64,000 nt of DNA from Nitrosomonadales bacterium (GTDB lineage: Bacteria > Pseudomonadota > Gammaproteobacteria > Burkholderiales > Gallionellaceae): positions 1-64,000 of the forward strand of contig JANYJE010000066.1 in the NCBI GenBank assembly GCA_025408405.1, in the 5' to 3' direction. This document shows positions 49,879 to 64,000 of the stretch, in pieces. Position 1 is the stretch's first letter. Each line of letters opens with the position of its first letter. Position numbers and translations under genes: made by a program. Below the pieces are notes generated by a model. The model worked only from the letters and a program-made list of their open reading frames with translations, did no database searches and was not told where the DNA came from.

Positions 49879-50769
49879 TTACTTCTTTTTTCTCTCAATC
49901 AGTTCATGCATGATCGGGGCCAGGATCACTTCCATCGCATAGCTCATCTTGCCGCCGGGCACCACCAGTGTATTGGCGCGTGACATGAATGAACATGGAA
50001 TCATGCTGAGCATGTAAGGGAAATCCACACCCTTGGGATTGCGGAAGCGGATCACCACAAAGCTTTCATCTGGCGTAGGAATGTCGCGCGCGATGAAGGG
50101 GTTGGATGTGTCCACAGTCGCCACGCGCTGGAAGTTGATGTCAGTGCGCGAGAATTGCGGGGTAATGAATTTGATGTAGTCGGGCATGCGACGCATGATC
50201 GTATCCACAGTCGCCTCGGCGGAATAGCCACGCTCTGCCTGGTCACGATGGATTTTCTGAATCCACTCGAGGTTGACTACCGGCACCACGCCGATACCCA
50301 GATCCACATATTGGGCCGCGTCGATTTTGCCATCGGTTGCCAGGCCATGCAGACCTTCATAGAACAGCAGGTCGGAATTCGCTTCAATGTCTTCCCACGG
50401 GGTAAACACGCCCGGCTTCAGGTCGGTCAGACCAAAGTGCTTGTTGTGCTGAACGGCTTCTGCGTCGCTGTGCACATAGTAACGGCGCTTGCACATCCCG
50501 GTCTCGCCATAGAACTTGAAGGTTTCTTCAATCTTGTCGAAATGGTTGGCTTCAGGGCCGAAGTGGCTGAAAGAGTTGTTGCCGGCCTTTGCGGCTTCGG
50601 CAGAAGCTGCGCGGAACGCCATGCGATCCAGGCTGTGCAGGCTGTCGCCTTCGATCACCGCTGCGGTGATTTTTTCGCGGCGAAAAATATTTTCAAAAGC
50701 ACGCTTAACGGTGGTCGTGCCTGCTCCTGACGAGCCGGTTACTGCAATTACGGGATGCTTGCGGGACAT
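49879..50769 (-). CDS. prk: Phosphoribulokinase
   Basis: VIAVTGSSGAGTTTVKRAFENIFRREKITAAVIEGDSLH; YVDLGIGVVPVVNLEWIQKIHRD. Confidence 0.95.
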   Translation of the reverse strand: MSRKHPVIAVTGSSGAGTTTVKRAFENIFRREKITAAVIEGDSLHSLDRMAFRAASAEAAKAGNNSFSHFGPEANHFDKIEETFKFYGETGMCKRRYYVHSDAEAVQHNKHFGLTDLKPGVFTPWEDIEANSDLLFYEGLHGLATDGKIDAAQYVDLGIGVVPVVNLEWIQKIHRDQAERGYSAEATVDTIMRRMPDYIKFITPQFSRTDINFQRVATVDTSNPFIARDIPTPDESFVVIRFRNPKGVDFPYMLSMIPCSFMSRANTLVVPGGKMSYAMEVILAPIMHELIERKKK

Positions 50770-50895
50770 GAATAAACCTCTCCAGAAGAACTAAATAAAA
50801 GACGTATTAAATTTATTTTCGGCGACATTCTAGCAGAATGCGGCCCCTCCGGACAGCACGCATATTTACTGCCGGAATCAAACCCGTTGATTTAA

Positions 50896-53640
<2,745 letters not shown>

Positions 53641-53668
53641 TCTGCTGATTTATTTTGGGAGTCCGACC

Positions 53669-54184
53669 ATGCGCATCACCCTGCTACTGACTGTTGTTGT
53701 TTTGCTCAGCGCCTGCGGCTTTCACATGCGCGGCCATGACAAGCAAGGGACGGAATATGCCTTTCATACCGTTTATCTGAAAGCGGCGGCGGAAACACCA
53801 TTTGTCACCGAATTGCGCCTTTATCTGGAGCTGAGCAAGTTGGCCCTTGCCAGCTCTGCGGCACAGGCCGATCTGGTTCTGGACGTGGTTTCCGAGTCCA
53901 ATGATAAGCAGATCATCGCCTTGTCCGGTTCTGGCCAGGTGCGTGAGTTCCAGTTGCGCTACAAGGTTGCGCTGCGCGCTTACGACAACAAGCAGAATGA
54001 CTGGCTCAGCGCGGATGAAATCCTGTTGCAACGCAGCCTGACTTTCGATGACTCACAGGTGCTCGCGAAAGAACAGGAAGAAGCCATGCTCCTGCGCGAC
54101 ATGCGCTCGGATGCCGTACAACAGGTTATGCGCCGCTTGGCGCGCGCAAAACCCCGCACTGAAAATAGTGATGTAGCGCGATGA
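53669..54184 (+). CDS. lptE: LPS assembly lipoprotein LptE
   Basis: Lipobox LLSACGFHMRG; between leuS and holA. Confidence 0.92.
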   Translation: MRITLLLTVVVLLSACGFHMRGHDKQGTEYAFHTVYLKAAAETPFVTELRLYLELSKLALASSAAQADLVLDVVSESNDKQIIALSGSGQVREFQLRYKVALRAYDNKQNDWLSADEILLQRSLTFDDSQVLAKEQEEAMLLRDMRSDAVQQVMRRLARAKPRTENSDVAR

Positions 54185-55200
54185 AGCTATCTGGCGAAGA
54201 TCTGCCGCGTCATCTGGCTGGCGGGCTGCAACCGCTCTATGTCATCCACGGCGAAGCCCTGCTGCTTGCCATAGAAGCTGCCGATGCCATACGCGCGGCG
54301 GCGCGCAATAGCGGTTACAGCGAGCGCGAGGTGATCATCGCCGAAGCAGGCTTTAAATGGGCGGAGCTACGCAACAGCGCGCAAAGCATGTCACTGTTTT
54401 CCTCGCGCAAGCTGGTTGATCTGCGCATTCCCTCGGGCAAGCCCGGTGTGGAAGGCGCGCAAGCCCTGCAGGATTATTGCCAGCAGCTGCATGCCGACAC
54501 CGTGACACTGGTGTCCTTGCCGCGCCTTGATGGCGCGGCGCAGAAGAGCAAATGGTTCGGCGCGCTGGCTGAACGGGGCGTGGTCATCTCCGCCGATGGA
54601 ATCCAGCTGAACGCTCTACCAGCCTGGATTGCCGGTCGTTTAAAGCGGCAGCAACAATCGGCCGATGCGGACACGCTGGCATTTCTGGCACAGCGCGTGG
54701 AAGGCAATCTGCTCGCTGCTTTTCAGGAAATCCAGAAGCTGGCTTTACTGTTTCCCGCCGGTCCACTGTCATTCGACCAGGTAAAAGACGCGGTGATGGA
54801 TGTGGCACGCTACGACGTATTCAAACTTTCAGAGGCCATGCTGGCCGGTGATGCGGCACGCTTTGTGCACATCCTCGAAGGCCTGCGTGCCGAGGGTACA
54901 GCCACAGTGCTGATTTTATGGGCGCTCGCCGAAGACATCCGCACCCTCGCCCGGGTATCGCGCGCCCTGCAAAGCAGCGGGAATCTGGCGCATGCGCTGC
55001 GCGATGCCCGCGTATGGGGCGTGCGCCAGCAACTGGTAGAACGTGCCGTGCGCCGCTTCTCCCCTGCGCTGGCCGAGCGCGCCTTGCGCCAGGCGGCCCA
55101 TATAGACAAGCTGGTGAAAGGCCTGCGTAGCGGCGACGCGTGGGACGAGCTAATGCAGCTAGGCGTGCGCTGCGCCCGTGCGGGAGTCGCAACAAGATGA
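54181..55200 (+). CDS. holA: DNA polymerase III subunit delta
   Basis: QPLYVIHGEALLLAIEAADAIR; synteny with lptE. Confidence 0.95.
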   Translation: MKLSGEDLPRHLAGGLQPLYVIHGEALLLAIEAADAIRAAARNSGYSEREVIIAEAGFKWAELRNSAQSMSLFSSRKLVDLRIPSGKPGVEGAQALQDYCQQLHADTVTLVSLPRLDGAAQKSKWFGALAERGVVISADGIQLNALPAWIAGRLKRQQQSADADTLAFLAQRVEGNLLAAFQEIQKLALLFPAGPLSFDQVKDAVMDVARYDVFKLSEAMLAGDAARFVHILEGLRAEGTATVLILWALAEDIRTLARVSRALQSSGNLAHALRDARVWGVRQQLVERAVRRFSPALAERALRQAAHIDKLVKGLRSGDAWDELMQLGVRCARAGVATR

Positions 55201-55364
55201 AGCCTGATTCCAATTTCAATTCGAAGGTGAAGCAAGGCGGCGGTGAGCAAACGACAAAGGCAGTGCAACCAGCACGGCCAAGAGTGAGCGAGGCTATCAA
55301 TTCCGCATCTGCTTTAGCCGATAGCGGATTGCGCACTTTTAGTGATGCCAACGCAGGGGCACCG

Positions 55365-55712
55365 ATGAAGTGTAATTGGAACGAGGAAGTATTGCTGGTG
55401 CTGACTAACCTGCCTGATCACGCCAGTGCCCAGCGTTTGGCGCAGGCGCTGGTCTCAAGCCGAGCCGCAGCCTGTGTTAACGTGCTGGCCGAATGCACTT
55501 CGGTGTATCGTTGGCAGGGAGCAGTGGAGACTGCACGCGAAGTTCCGTTGCTGATCAAATCCACGCGTTCCGCCTACGCACGTTTGCAGGAAGAAATACG
55601 CGCGCAGCATCCTTATGAACTTCCGGAGATTATCGCCATCCCACTCAGCACCGGCTTGCCCGCCTATCTGCAATGGGTAGCCAATGAAACTCAATTTAAC
55701 AACAAGGATTAA
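55365..55712 (+). CDS. cutA: Divalent-cation tolerance protein CutA (ORF extends upstream to 55197)
   Basis: LVLTNLPDHASAQRLAQALVSSRAAACVNVL; SVYRWQGAVETAREVPLLIKS. Confidence 0.93.
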   Translation: MKCNWNEEVLLVLTNLPDHASAQRLAQALVSSRAAACVNVLAECTSVYRWQGAVETAREVPLLIKSTRSAYARLQEEIRAQHPYELPEIIAIPLSTGLPAYLQWVANETQFNNKD

Positions 55713-55717
55713 GCCCT

Positions 55718-57586
55718 ATGCGTTTTGTGCTTCTGTTGCTGCTGTTTCTTCAACCTCTCGCCCATGCAGATAGTTTGCTGGAACGACTGCCTTTGCTTGG
55801 CACAAAAAAACAGGCCTCCTTCCTCCCCCCCGACCAGGCATTCGAACTGAGCGTCAGCTCGCGCGACGCACACACGCTGATTGCCAGCTTCAGGGTTACG
55901 CCCAGTTACTACCTGTATCGCGACAAGGTGAGCTTCAGCCTCAAGGACGATGCAGCCAAAACTGCCAATGCCCGGATCACCAAGGTCAGCCTGCCGCAGG
56001 GTGAGCCCAAGCAAGATCCCAACTTCGGCGAGATGAGGGTGTTCCACCAATCGTTCCAGGCTGAAATTGCGCTGGAAAGCAGCAGCAAATCCCCCCAGCA
56101 GATCACGCTGCAGGCCAGCTATCAGGGGTGCAGCGAGGACGGCCTTTGCTATCCGCCCATCGACAAGGAAATCACGCTGACCCTGCCCGCCGGCATGATC
56201 GCAGCAGCAGCGCTCAAACCGGCGCAAGCCAGCGCTGCAGCGACAGCCGCCACGCCGTCCCAGTCGGCCAGCAGTGAGCGCCCTGCCTCTGAAAACAGCC
56301 AGATTGCCAGGCTGTTCCAACAGGGCAGCTTCTGGCTGATTGTCTCGTTCTTTTTCGGCGCCGGCCTGCTCCTGGCCTTTACGCCCTGCATGTTTCCCAT
56401 GGTGCCCATCCTCTCCGGCATTATCGTCGGGCGTGGCCACCACCTGACCAAGAGCCACGCATTCATCCTGTCCCTGTCCTACGTGCTCGGGATGGCGCTC
56501 ACTTACGCCGCAGCAGGCGTCGCAGCCGGGCTGTCCGGCACGCTGCTGTCGAACGCGCTGCAAACACCGGCTGTACTGGGCAGTTTCGCTGCAATTTTTG
56601 TGCTGCTGTCCTTGTCCATGTTTGGCTTCTACGAACTGCAATTGCCTTCAGCCCTGCAAAACAAGCTTGCCAGCGGCAGCAACCGCTTGCACGGCGGGCA
56701 TATCAGCGGCGTGTTTGTGATGGGCGCCCTTTCCGCCATTATCGTCAGCCCATGCGTTGCCGCTCCGCTTGCCGCCGCACTCTTATACATAGGCCAGACA
56801 CACGACGCTTTCCTCGGAGGCATGGCTCTGTTTTCCCTGGCGCTCGGCATGGGGTTACCGCTGCTGCTGATCGGCACTTCAGCCGGTGCATTGCTGCCCA
56901 AGGCGGGCGCTTGGATGGAATCGGTCAAGCGCTTCTTTGGCGCGCTGCTGCTGGCTCTGGCAATCTGGATTATTGCGCCGCTGCTGTCTGTGAGTGTGCA
57001 AATGCTGCTGTGGGCAACCCTGCTGATACTGTCTGCCGTCTATATGCATGCGCTGGATGGCCTGCCCAGCAATGCCAGCGGCTGGCGCAAGCTGTGGAAG
57101 GGATTGGGCATACTCGCCCTGCTGCTGGGCTGCGCCTTTCTGATCGGCGTGCTGTCGGGAGCACGCGACATCCTGCGCCCCCTGTCTTCCCTGGGAGGCA
57201 CTGTCCAGGCCGAAACAGAGGACAAGCTGCAGTTCGTCCGCATCAAAAATCTGGCTGAGCTGAACAAACGCATCGCACAGGCCAAAGGCAAACGCGTCAT
57301 GCTGGATTTTTATGCGGATTGGTGCGTTTCATGCAAGGAAATGGAGCGCTTTGCCTTTGCCGATGACCGCGTGCGCTCAAAACTGCAAAACACGCTACTG
57401 CTGCAGGCAGATGTCACCGCCAACAGCGAGGATGACCGGGCACTATTGCAACATTTCGAGCTTTTCGGCCCTCCTGCCATCTTGTTTTTCGACACTCGGG
57501 GGCGCGAAGTCGCCGACGATCGCGTAACCGGCTATCAGGATATCGAACAGTTCATGCTTACGCTCAACAACGTTATTGAAAATTAG
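55718..57586 (+). CDS. dsbD: Thiol:disulfide interchange protein DsbD
   Basis: [35 protein letters not shown]. Confidence 0.96.
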   Translation: MRFVLLLLLFLQPLAHADSLLERLPLLGTKKQASFLPPDQAFELSVSSRDAHTLIASFRVTPSYYLYRDKVSFSLKDDAAKTANARITKVSLPQGEPKQDPNFGEMRVFHQSFQAEIALESSSKSPQQITLQASYQGCSEDGLCYPPIDKEITLTLPAGMIAAAALKPAQASAAATAATPSQSASSERPASENSQIARLFQQGSFWLIVSFFFGAGLLLAFTPCMFPMVPILSGIIVGRGHHLTKSHAFILSLSYVLGMALTYAAAGVAAGLSGTLLSNALQTPAVLGSFAAIFVLLSLSMFGFYELQLPSALQNKLASGSNRLHGGHISGVFVMGALSAIIVSPCVAAPLAAALLYIGQTHDAFLGGMALFSLALGMGLPLLLIGTSAGALLPKAGAWMESVKRFFGALLLALAIWIIAPLLSVSVQMLLWATLLILSAVYMHALDGLPSNASGWRKLWKGLGILALLLGCAFLIGVLSGARDILRPLSSLGGTVQAETEDKLQFVRIKNLAELNKRIAQAKGKRVMLDFYADWCVSCKEMERFAFADDRVRSKLQNTLLLQADVTANSEDDRALLQHFELFGPPAILFFDTRGREVADDRVTGYQDIEQFMLTLNNVIEN

Positions 57587-57647
57587 AAAACGATTAAATT
57601 CAGGCAAAATCTGGACAAACATACCCAATTTACGGCAAAATGCACAC

Positions 57648-58091
57648 GTGAAAAATATTCTGGTGTTAAACGGCCCCAACCTGAATCTGCTCGGCAGTCG
57701 CGAGCCGGACGTTTATGGTCGCGTCACGTTAACCGAAATTAATCAAAAATTGACGCAATTAGCGCTGAAAAACGGCGCAAATATATCCACATTGCAAAGC
57801 AACGCCGAGGCAGAGCTGATTGCACGAGTGCATGCGGCACGCCAGGATGGAACAGACTTCATAATCATCAATCCGGCCGCTTTTACCCATACCAGTGTCG
57901 CACTGCGTGATGCACTGGCTGCCGTGGCGATTCCTTTTGTTGAGGTTCATCTCTCCAATGTGTTCGCACGCGAAGCCTTCCGCAAGGAGTCTTATTTTTC
58001 CGACCTCGCCGTTGGCGTCATCAGCGGTTTAGGCGCGAGCGGCTATGAGCTCGCACTGCAATACGCATTACAAGTACCAGGCAACCGGTAA
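57648..58091 (+). CDS. aroQ: Type II 3-dehydroquinate dehydratase (GTG start)
   Basis: [37 protein letters not shown]. Confidence 0.96.
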   Translation: MKNILVLNGPNLNLLGSREPDVYGRVTLTEINQKLTQLALKNGANISTLQSNAEAELIARVHAARQDGTDFIIINPAAFTHTSVALRDALAAVAIPFVEVHLSNVFAREAFRKESYFSDLAVGVISGLGASGYELALQYALQVPGNR

Positions 58092-58170
58092 CAAGTGACA
58101 GGCGCAAGTAATAACCAGCGGGGTTTCTATTCACTCGTCACCAAACAGCATTATTTCTAGGGAGTTAATC

Positions 58171-58611
58171 ATGGATTTACGCAAAATCAAGACACTGATA
58201 GAACTGGTTGAAAATTCCGGCATCGCCGAACTGGAAATCAGCGAAGGCGAAGAACGCGTACGTATTTCACGTTCTTCCCAAGTACAGCATGTATATGCCA
58301 GTAGCGCACCACAACCTCAGTTCGCAGCCCCAGCTCCAGCGGCACCTGCCGCAGCTGCGGCACCAGCGGCACCGGAAGGCCATATCGTCAAGTCACCCAT
58401 GGTAGGCAGCTTTTATCGCTCCGCCTCGCCGGGTTCCAAACCATTCGTCGATATCGGCCAGGCGGTCAGCTCAGGCGACACCCTGTGCATCATTGAAGCG
58501 ATGAAGCTGCTGAATGAAATTGAATCTGATCAGAGCGGTGTAATCAAGGCCATTCTGGTTGAAAATGGGCAAGCCGTTGAGTTCGGCCAACCACTCTTTA
58601 TTATTGGATAA
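58171..58611 (+). CDS. accB: Acetyl-CoA carboxylase biotin carboxyl carrier protein
   Basis: [18 protein letters not shown] biotinylation motif. Confidence 0.97.
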   Translation: MDLRKIKTLIELVENSGIAELEISEGEERVRISRSSQVQHVYASSAPQPQFAAPAPAAPAAAAAPAAPEGHIVKSPMVGSFYRSASPGSKPFVDIGQAVSSGDTLCIIEAMKLLNEIESDQSGVIKAILVENGQAVEFGQPLFIIG

Positions 58612-58670
58612 CGATCCTGCACATCATCGGTTGATGATGTGCGCAGCACCCCAGCAGGAGTACCCAGAAA

Positions 58671-60026
58671 ATGTTTGAAAAAATACTGATCGCGAATCGC
58701 GGCGAAATTGCCCTGCGTATTCAGCGCGCCTGTCGCGAGATGGGCATCAAGACCGTAGCCGTGCACTCTGAGGCAGATGCCGATGCCAAGTATGTCAAGC
58801 TGGCAGACGAATCGGTATGCATTGGGCCAGCTCCCTCTTCCTTGAGCTATCTGAATATTCCCGCCATTATCAGTGCAGCGGAAGTAACCGACGCGCAAGC
58901 GATACACCCCGGTTACGGCTTCCTCTCCGAAAACGCGGATTTTTCCGATCGTGTGGAAAAGAGCGGATTCGTATTTATCGGCCCGAAAGCCGAGACCATA
59001 CGCCTGATGGGCGACAAGGTTTCTGCCAAGATCGCCATGAACAAGGCCGGCGTACCCTGCGTACCGGGCGTCGAAGGCGCGCTGCCGGAAGATCCGGCTG
59101 AAATCGTGAAAATCGCACGCAGCATCGGCTATCCGGTCATCATCAAGGCAGCTGGCGGCGGCGGCGGCCGTGGCATGCGCGTGGTGCATACCGAAGCCGC
59201 GCTGGTGAATGCAGTCAACATGACACGCTCCGAAGCACAGGCTGCATTCAACAACCCCATGGTATACATGGAGAAATTCCTGGAAAACCCGCGCCATATC
59301 GAGTTCCAGGTGCTGGCCGACACGCATGGCAATGCCGTTTATCTGGGCGAGCGCGACTGCTCCATGCAGCGTCGCCACCAGAAAATTATTGAAGAAGCGC
59401 CCGCCCCCATGCTCAATCCCAAGCTGCGCGACAAGATCGGCGAGCGTTGCGCCGAGGCATGTCGCAAGATTGGCTATCGCGGCGCTGGCACCTTCGAGTT
59501 CCTGTTTGAGAACAACGAGTTCTTCTTTATCGAGATGAACACCCGCGTGCAGGTGGAACATCCGGTGACAGAAATGATTACCGGCATCGACATCGTGCAG
59601 GAACAGATACGCATTGCCGCAGGTGAAAAGCTGCGCTTCCGCCAGAGGGACATCCAGTTCCGGGGGCATGCTGTCGAGTGCCGTATCAATGCGGAGCATC
59701 CGTATAAATTCACCCCCTCACCCGGCCGCATCACCACCTGGCATACCCCGGGCGGCCCCGGCATCCGTGTGGATTCCCACGTGTATGCCAACTATGTCAT
59801 CCCGCCGCATTACGACTCCATGATAGGCAAGGTGATTGCCTACGGCGATACGCGTGAACAGGCGATGGCGCGCATGCGCACCGCCCTGTCGGAAATGGCG
59901 GTCGAGGGCATCCTGACCAACATCCCCTTGCATCAGGAGTTGATGCTGGACGCCGCGTTTATCCGTGGCGCCACCAGTATTCATTATCTGGAACACAAGT
60001 TAGCCGAACGCGCCAAGGCCAAATAA
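58671..60026 (+). CDS. accC: Acetyl-CoA carboxylase biotin carboxylase
   Basis: [31 protein letters not shown]. Confidence 0.98.
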   Translation: MFEKILIANRGEIALRIQRACREMGIKTVAVHSEADADAKYVKLADESVCIGPAPSSLSYLNIPAIISAAEVTDAQAIHPGYGFLSENADFSDRVEKSGFVFIGPKAETIRLMGDKVSAKIAMNKAGVPCVPGVEGALPEDPAEIVKIARSIGYPVIIKAAGGGGGRGMRVVHTEAALVNAVNMTRSEAQAAFNNPMVYMEKFLENPRHIEFQVLADTHGNAVYLGERDCSMQRRHQKIIEEAPAPMLNPKLRDKIGERCAEACRKIGYRGAGTFEFLFENNEFFFIEMNTRVQVEHPVTEMITGIDIVQEQIRIAAGEKLRFRQRDIQFRGHAVECRINAEHPYKFTPSPGRITTWHTPGGPGIRVDSHVYANYVIPPHYDSMIGKVIAYGDTREQAMARMRTALSEMAVEGILTNIPLHQELMLDAAFIRGATSIHYLEHKLAERAKAK

Positions 60027-60027
60027 T

Positions 60028-60915
60028 ATGGCATGGCTAACGCTGACCGTGAATGCGGATGCTGCATATGCGGAGAGCCTGAGCGAAGCACTGCTGGAGC
60101 TGGGCGCCTTGTCGGTGGACATGCACGACGCGGACGCCGACACTCCGGAAGAGCAGGCCATTTTCGGCGAACCGGGCGAACCCACCTCCAGCCTGTGGTC
60201 ACATAATCGCGTCACCGCGCTGTTCCCCGAGGATGCACAGGTACAGGACATCCTGCTGCAAGCCTCGCTGGCAGCAGGCTTGCAACAATCGCCGCCGCAC
60301 CACATTGCCCCCCTGCCGGACAATGATTGGGTACGCCTGACGCAATCGCAGTTCGACCCCATACGCATTTCACAACGCCTGTGGATAGTCCCCACCTGGC
60401 ATACGCCTGTTGAACCCGATGCCATCAACATCGTGCTCGATCCCGGTCTGGCATTCGGTACCGGCAGCCATCCGACTACGCGACTGTGCCTGCGCTGGCT
60501 GGATGAAAACCTGCGCGGCGGCGAAAACGTGCTGGATTACGGTTGCGGCTCGGGCATCTTGGCGATAGCTGCCATGAAACTGGGTGCCGGCAGTGCCTAT
60601 GGTGTGGATGTGGATGCACAGGCCGTGCAATCCAGCCGCGACAATGCGCTGGCCAACCAGGTCGAAGCACGCTTTGACTTGCCTGATAAAAATCTGCAGC
60701 ATTACGACATCGTCGTTGCCAACATTCTCACCAACCCGCTCAAGGTGCTCGCTCCGCTGCTGGCGGGTGCAACCCGCCAGGGCGGGCAAATTGTGTTGTC
60801 CGGCATACTGGGCGAACAGGCCGAAGACGTGATGCAAGTCTATGCGCAATGGTTCAACCTTAAACCAGCAGTCATGGAGGATGGCTGGGCGCGTTTGTCA
60901 GGTATCAGAAAATGA
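60028..60915 (+). CDS. prmA: Ribosomal protein L11 methyltransferase
   Basis: GLAFGTGSHPTTRLCL; VLDYGCGSGILAIAA. Confidence 0.96.
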   Translation: MAWLTLTVNADAAYAESLSEALLELGALSVDMHDADADTPEEQAIFGEPGEPTSSLWSHNRVTALFPEDAQVQDILLQASLAAGLQQSPPHHIAPLPDNDWVRLTQSQFDPIRISQRLWIVPTWHTPVEPDAINIVLDPGLAFGTGSHPTTRLCLRWLDENLRGGENVLDYGCGSGILAIAAMKLGAGSAYGVDVDAQAVQSSRDNALANQVEARFDLPDKNLQHYDIVVANILTNPLKVLAPLLAGATRQGGQIVLSGILGEQAEDVMQVYAQWFNLKPAVMEDGWARLSGIRK

Positions 60916-61682
60916 CAGAAATCACTCAATGTCCGCAGTGCGGCACTCGCTTCAGAGTTACCCAGGCTCAGCGCGAATCACATCAAGGCATGGTGCGCTG
61001 CGGTCGTTGCCAGGAAGTGTTCAATGCCGCCGCGCACCTGTATGACGATGAGCCCAGCCCGCAATTGGTGCTGCCGATCGAGCCTGTTGAACACGCCCAC
61101 CCACCGAAAAACCTGGAAGCGAGCCCTGACGCTGCCGCCGCGCAAGACTCCAATGACTTCAGTTATCTGGATGATGTATATGAGGTCCCGCAACCTGCCC
61201 GGCAGCACCGCTGGCCGTGGCGCATCGCCGCGCTGGCGCTGCTCTTGCTGCTGGCGGCGCAGGCAGTTTATTTCTACCGTGTCGAACTCTCCGCCAGCCA
61301 GCCGACCCTTAAACCCGCCCTGGCCCACGCTTGCGCAGTGTTCAAATGCACTATCCCGCTACCGCAGCAGCCAGACCTGTTGAGTATCGAGTCGTCTGCA
61401 CTGGAGGCAGATCCGACCCAGGCCAACGTCATCACACTGAGCACACTGCTGCGCAACCGCGCCCCCTACGCGCTAGCCTACCCCAACCTCGAACTCACTC
61501 TCACCAATTTTGACGACAAAGCGCTTGCGCGCCGCACCTTCCGTCCCGAGGAATACCTCTCAGCCAGCGATAACGAGAAACTGGGCTTGCCTGCCAACCG
61601 CGAGACCAGCGTCAAGCTGCACCTCAATACTACAGACCTCAAGCCGGCCGGCTACCGACTTTACCTGCTGTACCCGCAGTAA
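60912..61682 (+). CDS. Zinc-ribbon DUF3426 protein
   Basis: CPQCGTRFRVTQAQRESHQGMVRCGRCQEVFNA, then one TM and a C-terminal domain. Confidence 0.9.
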   Translation: MTEITQCPQCGTRFRVTQAQRESHQGMVRCGRCQEVFNAAAHLYDDEPSPQLVLPIEPVEHAHPPKNLEASPDAAAAQDSNDFSYLDDVYEVPQPARQHRWPWRIAALALLLLLAAQAVYFYRVELSASQPTLKPALAHACAVFKCTIPLPQQPDLLSIESSALEADPTQANVITLSTLLRNRAPYALAYPNLELTLTNFDDKALARRTFRPEEYLSASDNEKLGLPANRETSVKLHLNTTDLKPAGYRLYLLYPQ

Positions 61683-62112
61683 TGCTCCGGCACCGTCTCC
61701 TGTGCCTGCCAGCTGTTGAAATTAATAATTTTCGGCGAGCATGAAAACCAGTTGGATCATCAAAAAAGGTTGACTGGCAGCCTTCTTGCGCGTGCCAAAC
61801 AAATCGGGGAACTGCAACTTCATGCTGGCTTGTGGTGAGACTTCCGCTAGCGCGGCAAAATATTGCGACGAAACTGAACCCGCTTTGCATTTAGAAACGA
61901 AGAGCATTGCATGCCGTGGCATAATTATCCGATGATATCTTTCTTGCTTTTTAGCTGCAATTCAGGACCACGCCAAGCGGCCACCCTGCCGCACCAGTCC
62001 GGGCTGATCGTCATCGGCTCTGATATCTGCACTATGAACATCGCTTGCTTGATCAGCTGGGGTGCTGCGGGTCTGCCAATTTGAATTGATGGGCAACTTC
62101 TCTTAATTCGCC

Positions 62113-63588
62113 ATGTTATTTAATTCCTACGCGTTCATTTTTCTGTATTTGCCGGTAGTGCTACTGATCTATTTTCAGATGGCAAGACTCGGACATGCTT
62201 ATGCAGCAGGCTGGCTGGCAATGGCTTCGTTGGTTTTCTATGGCTACTGGAACCCAGCCTATGTTGGTCTGCTGCTGTGCTCGATTATCTTCAATTACGC
62301 TTTTGGCATTTGGATTGCGAGGGCGCGCAGTAAAGCGGGGGCGGTGAATGGAAAACAGCTATTGGTGCTAGCGGTAGGTCTCAATCTGTTGCTGCTTGCT
62401 TATTACAAATATGCCAATTTCTTTCTAGGCAGTGCCAACAGCGTGGCAGGATTAAATCTCTCGCTGGGTGACATTATTTTGCCGCTGGGTATTTCTTTTT
62501 TCACGTTTACGCAGATCGCATTTCTGGTGGATACCTGGCAGGGCAAGGTAAAAGAATACAACTTTATTCACTACATGCTGTTCGTTACGTATTTCCCGCA
62601 TTTGATTGCAGGGCCGGTGTTGCATCACGGTGAGATGATGCCGCAATTCGCACAGCGAAATAATTATCGCGTCAATTGGGATCATGTGGCCGACGGAATC
62701 GTGTTGTTCACGTTGGGGTTGTGCAAGAAAACGCTTTGGGCAGATTCGTTTGCACCTTATGCTCACGCGGTATTTGGCGGCGTCCAGCGCGGCGAAATTC
62801 CGACCATTTATGAGGCATGGTCGGGAGCGCTGGCCTACACCATGCAAATCTATTTCGATTTTTCCGGCTACACGGACATGGCGCTGGGTATTGCACTGAT
62901 GTTCAACATCCGTCTGCCGATCAATTTCTATTCCCCGTACAAGGCCACCAGCATCATCGAATTTTGGCGTCGTTGGCACATGACGTTGTCGCGTTTTTTG
63001 CGTGACTATCTGTATATCCCCTTGGGCGGTAACCGCAAGGGCAAGCTGCGCCGCTATATAAACTTGATGGTTACCATGCTGCTGGGAGGCTTGTGGCATG
63101 GTGCCGGTTGGACCTATGTCTGCTGGGGAGCGCTGCATGGCGCTTACTTGAGCGTTAACCATGTGTGGCGCGAATGGTTGCCGGCCAGATGGGTGAAATG
63201 GACTCCCGCCTGGATTTCCAGTTTAACCGGAGGCGTGATCACTTTTATCGCGGTGGTAGCTGCCTGGGTTGTGTTCTACTCGGCAGATATTACTCACGCT
63301 GCGGTAATGCTGAAGGCGATGTCAGGCATTGAGGCGCGACCCATCACGTTCGATGCGGTCATACACAAACAATTGTTATTAAGCACGAACCTCAGCGGCC
63401 GGGAGTTGGTCATATTGCTGCTTTCGGCATTTGCATGGGTATGGATATTGCCTAATTCCACTACCGTAAAATTTATCAAGGGTAATTTCGTACTGATGCT
63501 GGCCCAGGCAATTGCGGTTGTGTATTTGCTTTACCTTGCCATAGACCGCTTTGGAAGTTACAGCCCCTTCCTATATTTCCAATTCTGA
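62113..63588 (+). CDS. MBOAT family O-acyltransferase (AlgI-like)
   Basis: MLFNSYAFIFLYLPVVLLIYF; YFPHLIAGPVLHHGEMMPQF; MLLGGLWHGAGWTYVCWGALHG. Confidence 0.95.
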   Translation: MLFNSYAFIFLYLPVVLLIYFQMARLGHAYAAGWLAMASLVFYGYWNPAYVGLLLCSIIFNYAFGIWIARARSKAGAVNGKQLLVLAVGLNLLLLAYYKYANFFLGSANSVAGLNLSLGDIILPLGISFFTFTQIAFLVDTWQGKVKEYNFIHYMLFVTYFPHLIAGPVLHHGEMMPQFAQRNNYRVNWDHVADGIVLFTLGLCKKTLWADSFAPYAHAVFGGVQRGEIPTIYEAWSGALAYTMQIYFDFSGYTDMALGIALMFNIRLPINFYSPYKATSIIEFWRRWHMTLSRFLRDYLYIPLGGNRKGKLRRYINLMVTMLLGGLWHGAGWTYVCWGALHGAYLSVNHVWREWLPARWVKWTPAWISSLTGGVITFIAVVAAWVVFYSADITHAAVMLKAMSGIEARPITFDAVIHKQLLLSTNLSGRELVILLLSAFAWVWILPNSTTVKFIKGNFVLMLAQAIAVVYLLYLAIDRFGSYSPFLYFQF

Positions 63589-63592
63589 CGCC

Positions 63593-64000
63593 ATGAAGCA
63601 CGCCAAATTCTTCTCGATTTTTGTGGTCACCGTGGTGGGGCTTTATGGCTCTGTTGGATTTTATTGTCTGCCACTGGCAAGCTTTGAAGGCGATTTGACC
63701 CGAATGGCTAAACTGCCTGAATCTCTGTTCGGATGGACAAAAGAGCAACCTGCGATCAATCCCACCCTTATGCAATCTGCCGAATGGCAGGATGCAGATG
63801 TGCTGGCGATTGGCGACAGCTTTACCAACGCTCAAGTCTGGCAAACAGTGTTCGCGCAGCACGGAGTGCGCATTAGAACTGAGAGCTGGGCAAGCATGTA
63901 CAACATTTGCGAGGATGTTTCGGATTGGATTCGGAATAGGGGCTTCAAGGGGAAGTACGTCATTATCGAAAGTGCTGAGAAATATATAGAAGGTCGCCTG
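63593..64000 (+). CDS. SGNH/AlgX-J-like O-acetylation protein, truncated by window edge
   Basis: MKHAKFFSIFVVTVVGLYG...DVLAIGDSFTNAQVWQ; directly downstream of the MBOAT gene. Confidence 0.7.
   Translation, partial: MKHAKFFSIFVVTVVGLYGSVGFYCLPLASFEGDLTRMAKLPESLFGWTKEQPAINPTLMQSAEWQDADVLAIGDSFTNAQVWQTVFAQHGVRIRTESWASMYNICEDVSDWIRNRGFKGKYVIIESAEKYIEGRL

Noticed and set aside
58530-59699. 389-aa antisense ORF opposite accC
   Set aside because: Shadow ORF; AccC is unambiguous.
61722-61922. 66-aa minus-strand ORF between the DUF3426 gene and the MBOAT gene
   Set aside because: Could be a small gene or relic, but there is no motif, no clear RBS and no neighbour support.

Overview
This 64 kb window reads as a chromosomal segment of a betaproteobacterium. 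Phosphoribulokinase and the overall gene content suggest an autotrophic, Gallionellaceae/Nitrosomonadales-like lineage; that placement is inference only. Most of the window is ordinary core genome: rnpB, ppx/gppA, phoU, rpiA, ilvA, fau, aceE-aceF, nadD-rsfS-rlmH, cspA, rlmF, maf, rng, chrA plus a ChrB-like gene, a NodI/NodJ-type ABC transporter, yebC, polA, thrB, uvrD, prk, leuS-lptE-holA, cutA-dsbD-aroQ-accB-accC-prmA, and the start of an alginate-type O-acetylation locus. The accessory part is about 14.0-23.3 kb. I read it as a chromosomal integron. It has an integron-type tyrosine recombinase gene (22506..23210, +) that lost its catalytic C-terminus exactly where a GTAGGTTGGG...CCCAAGCTAC palindromic repeat begins. 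To its left is a leftward array of at least eight gene cassettes, mostly encoding uncharacterised proteins, with nine recognisable attC sites. Three attC sites carry mobile DNA. An IS1182-like IS and a 159-bp MITE with matching ends sit at the same nucleotide of the attC core (YTAAC^G). An IS3-family element sits in the attC hairpin loop. Other notable points are an in-frame palindromic repeat inside polA, a VOC-PCP_red-like fusion protein, and a Fic protein with an abnormal C-terminus.
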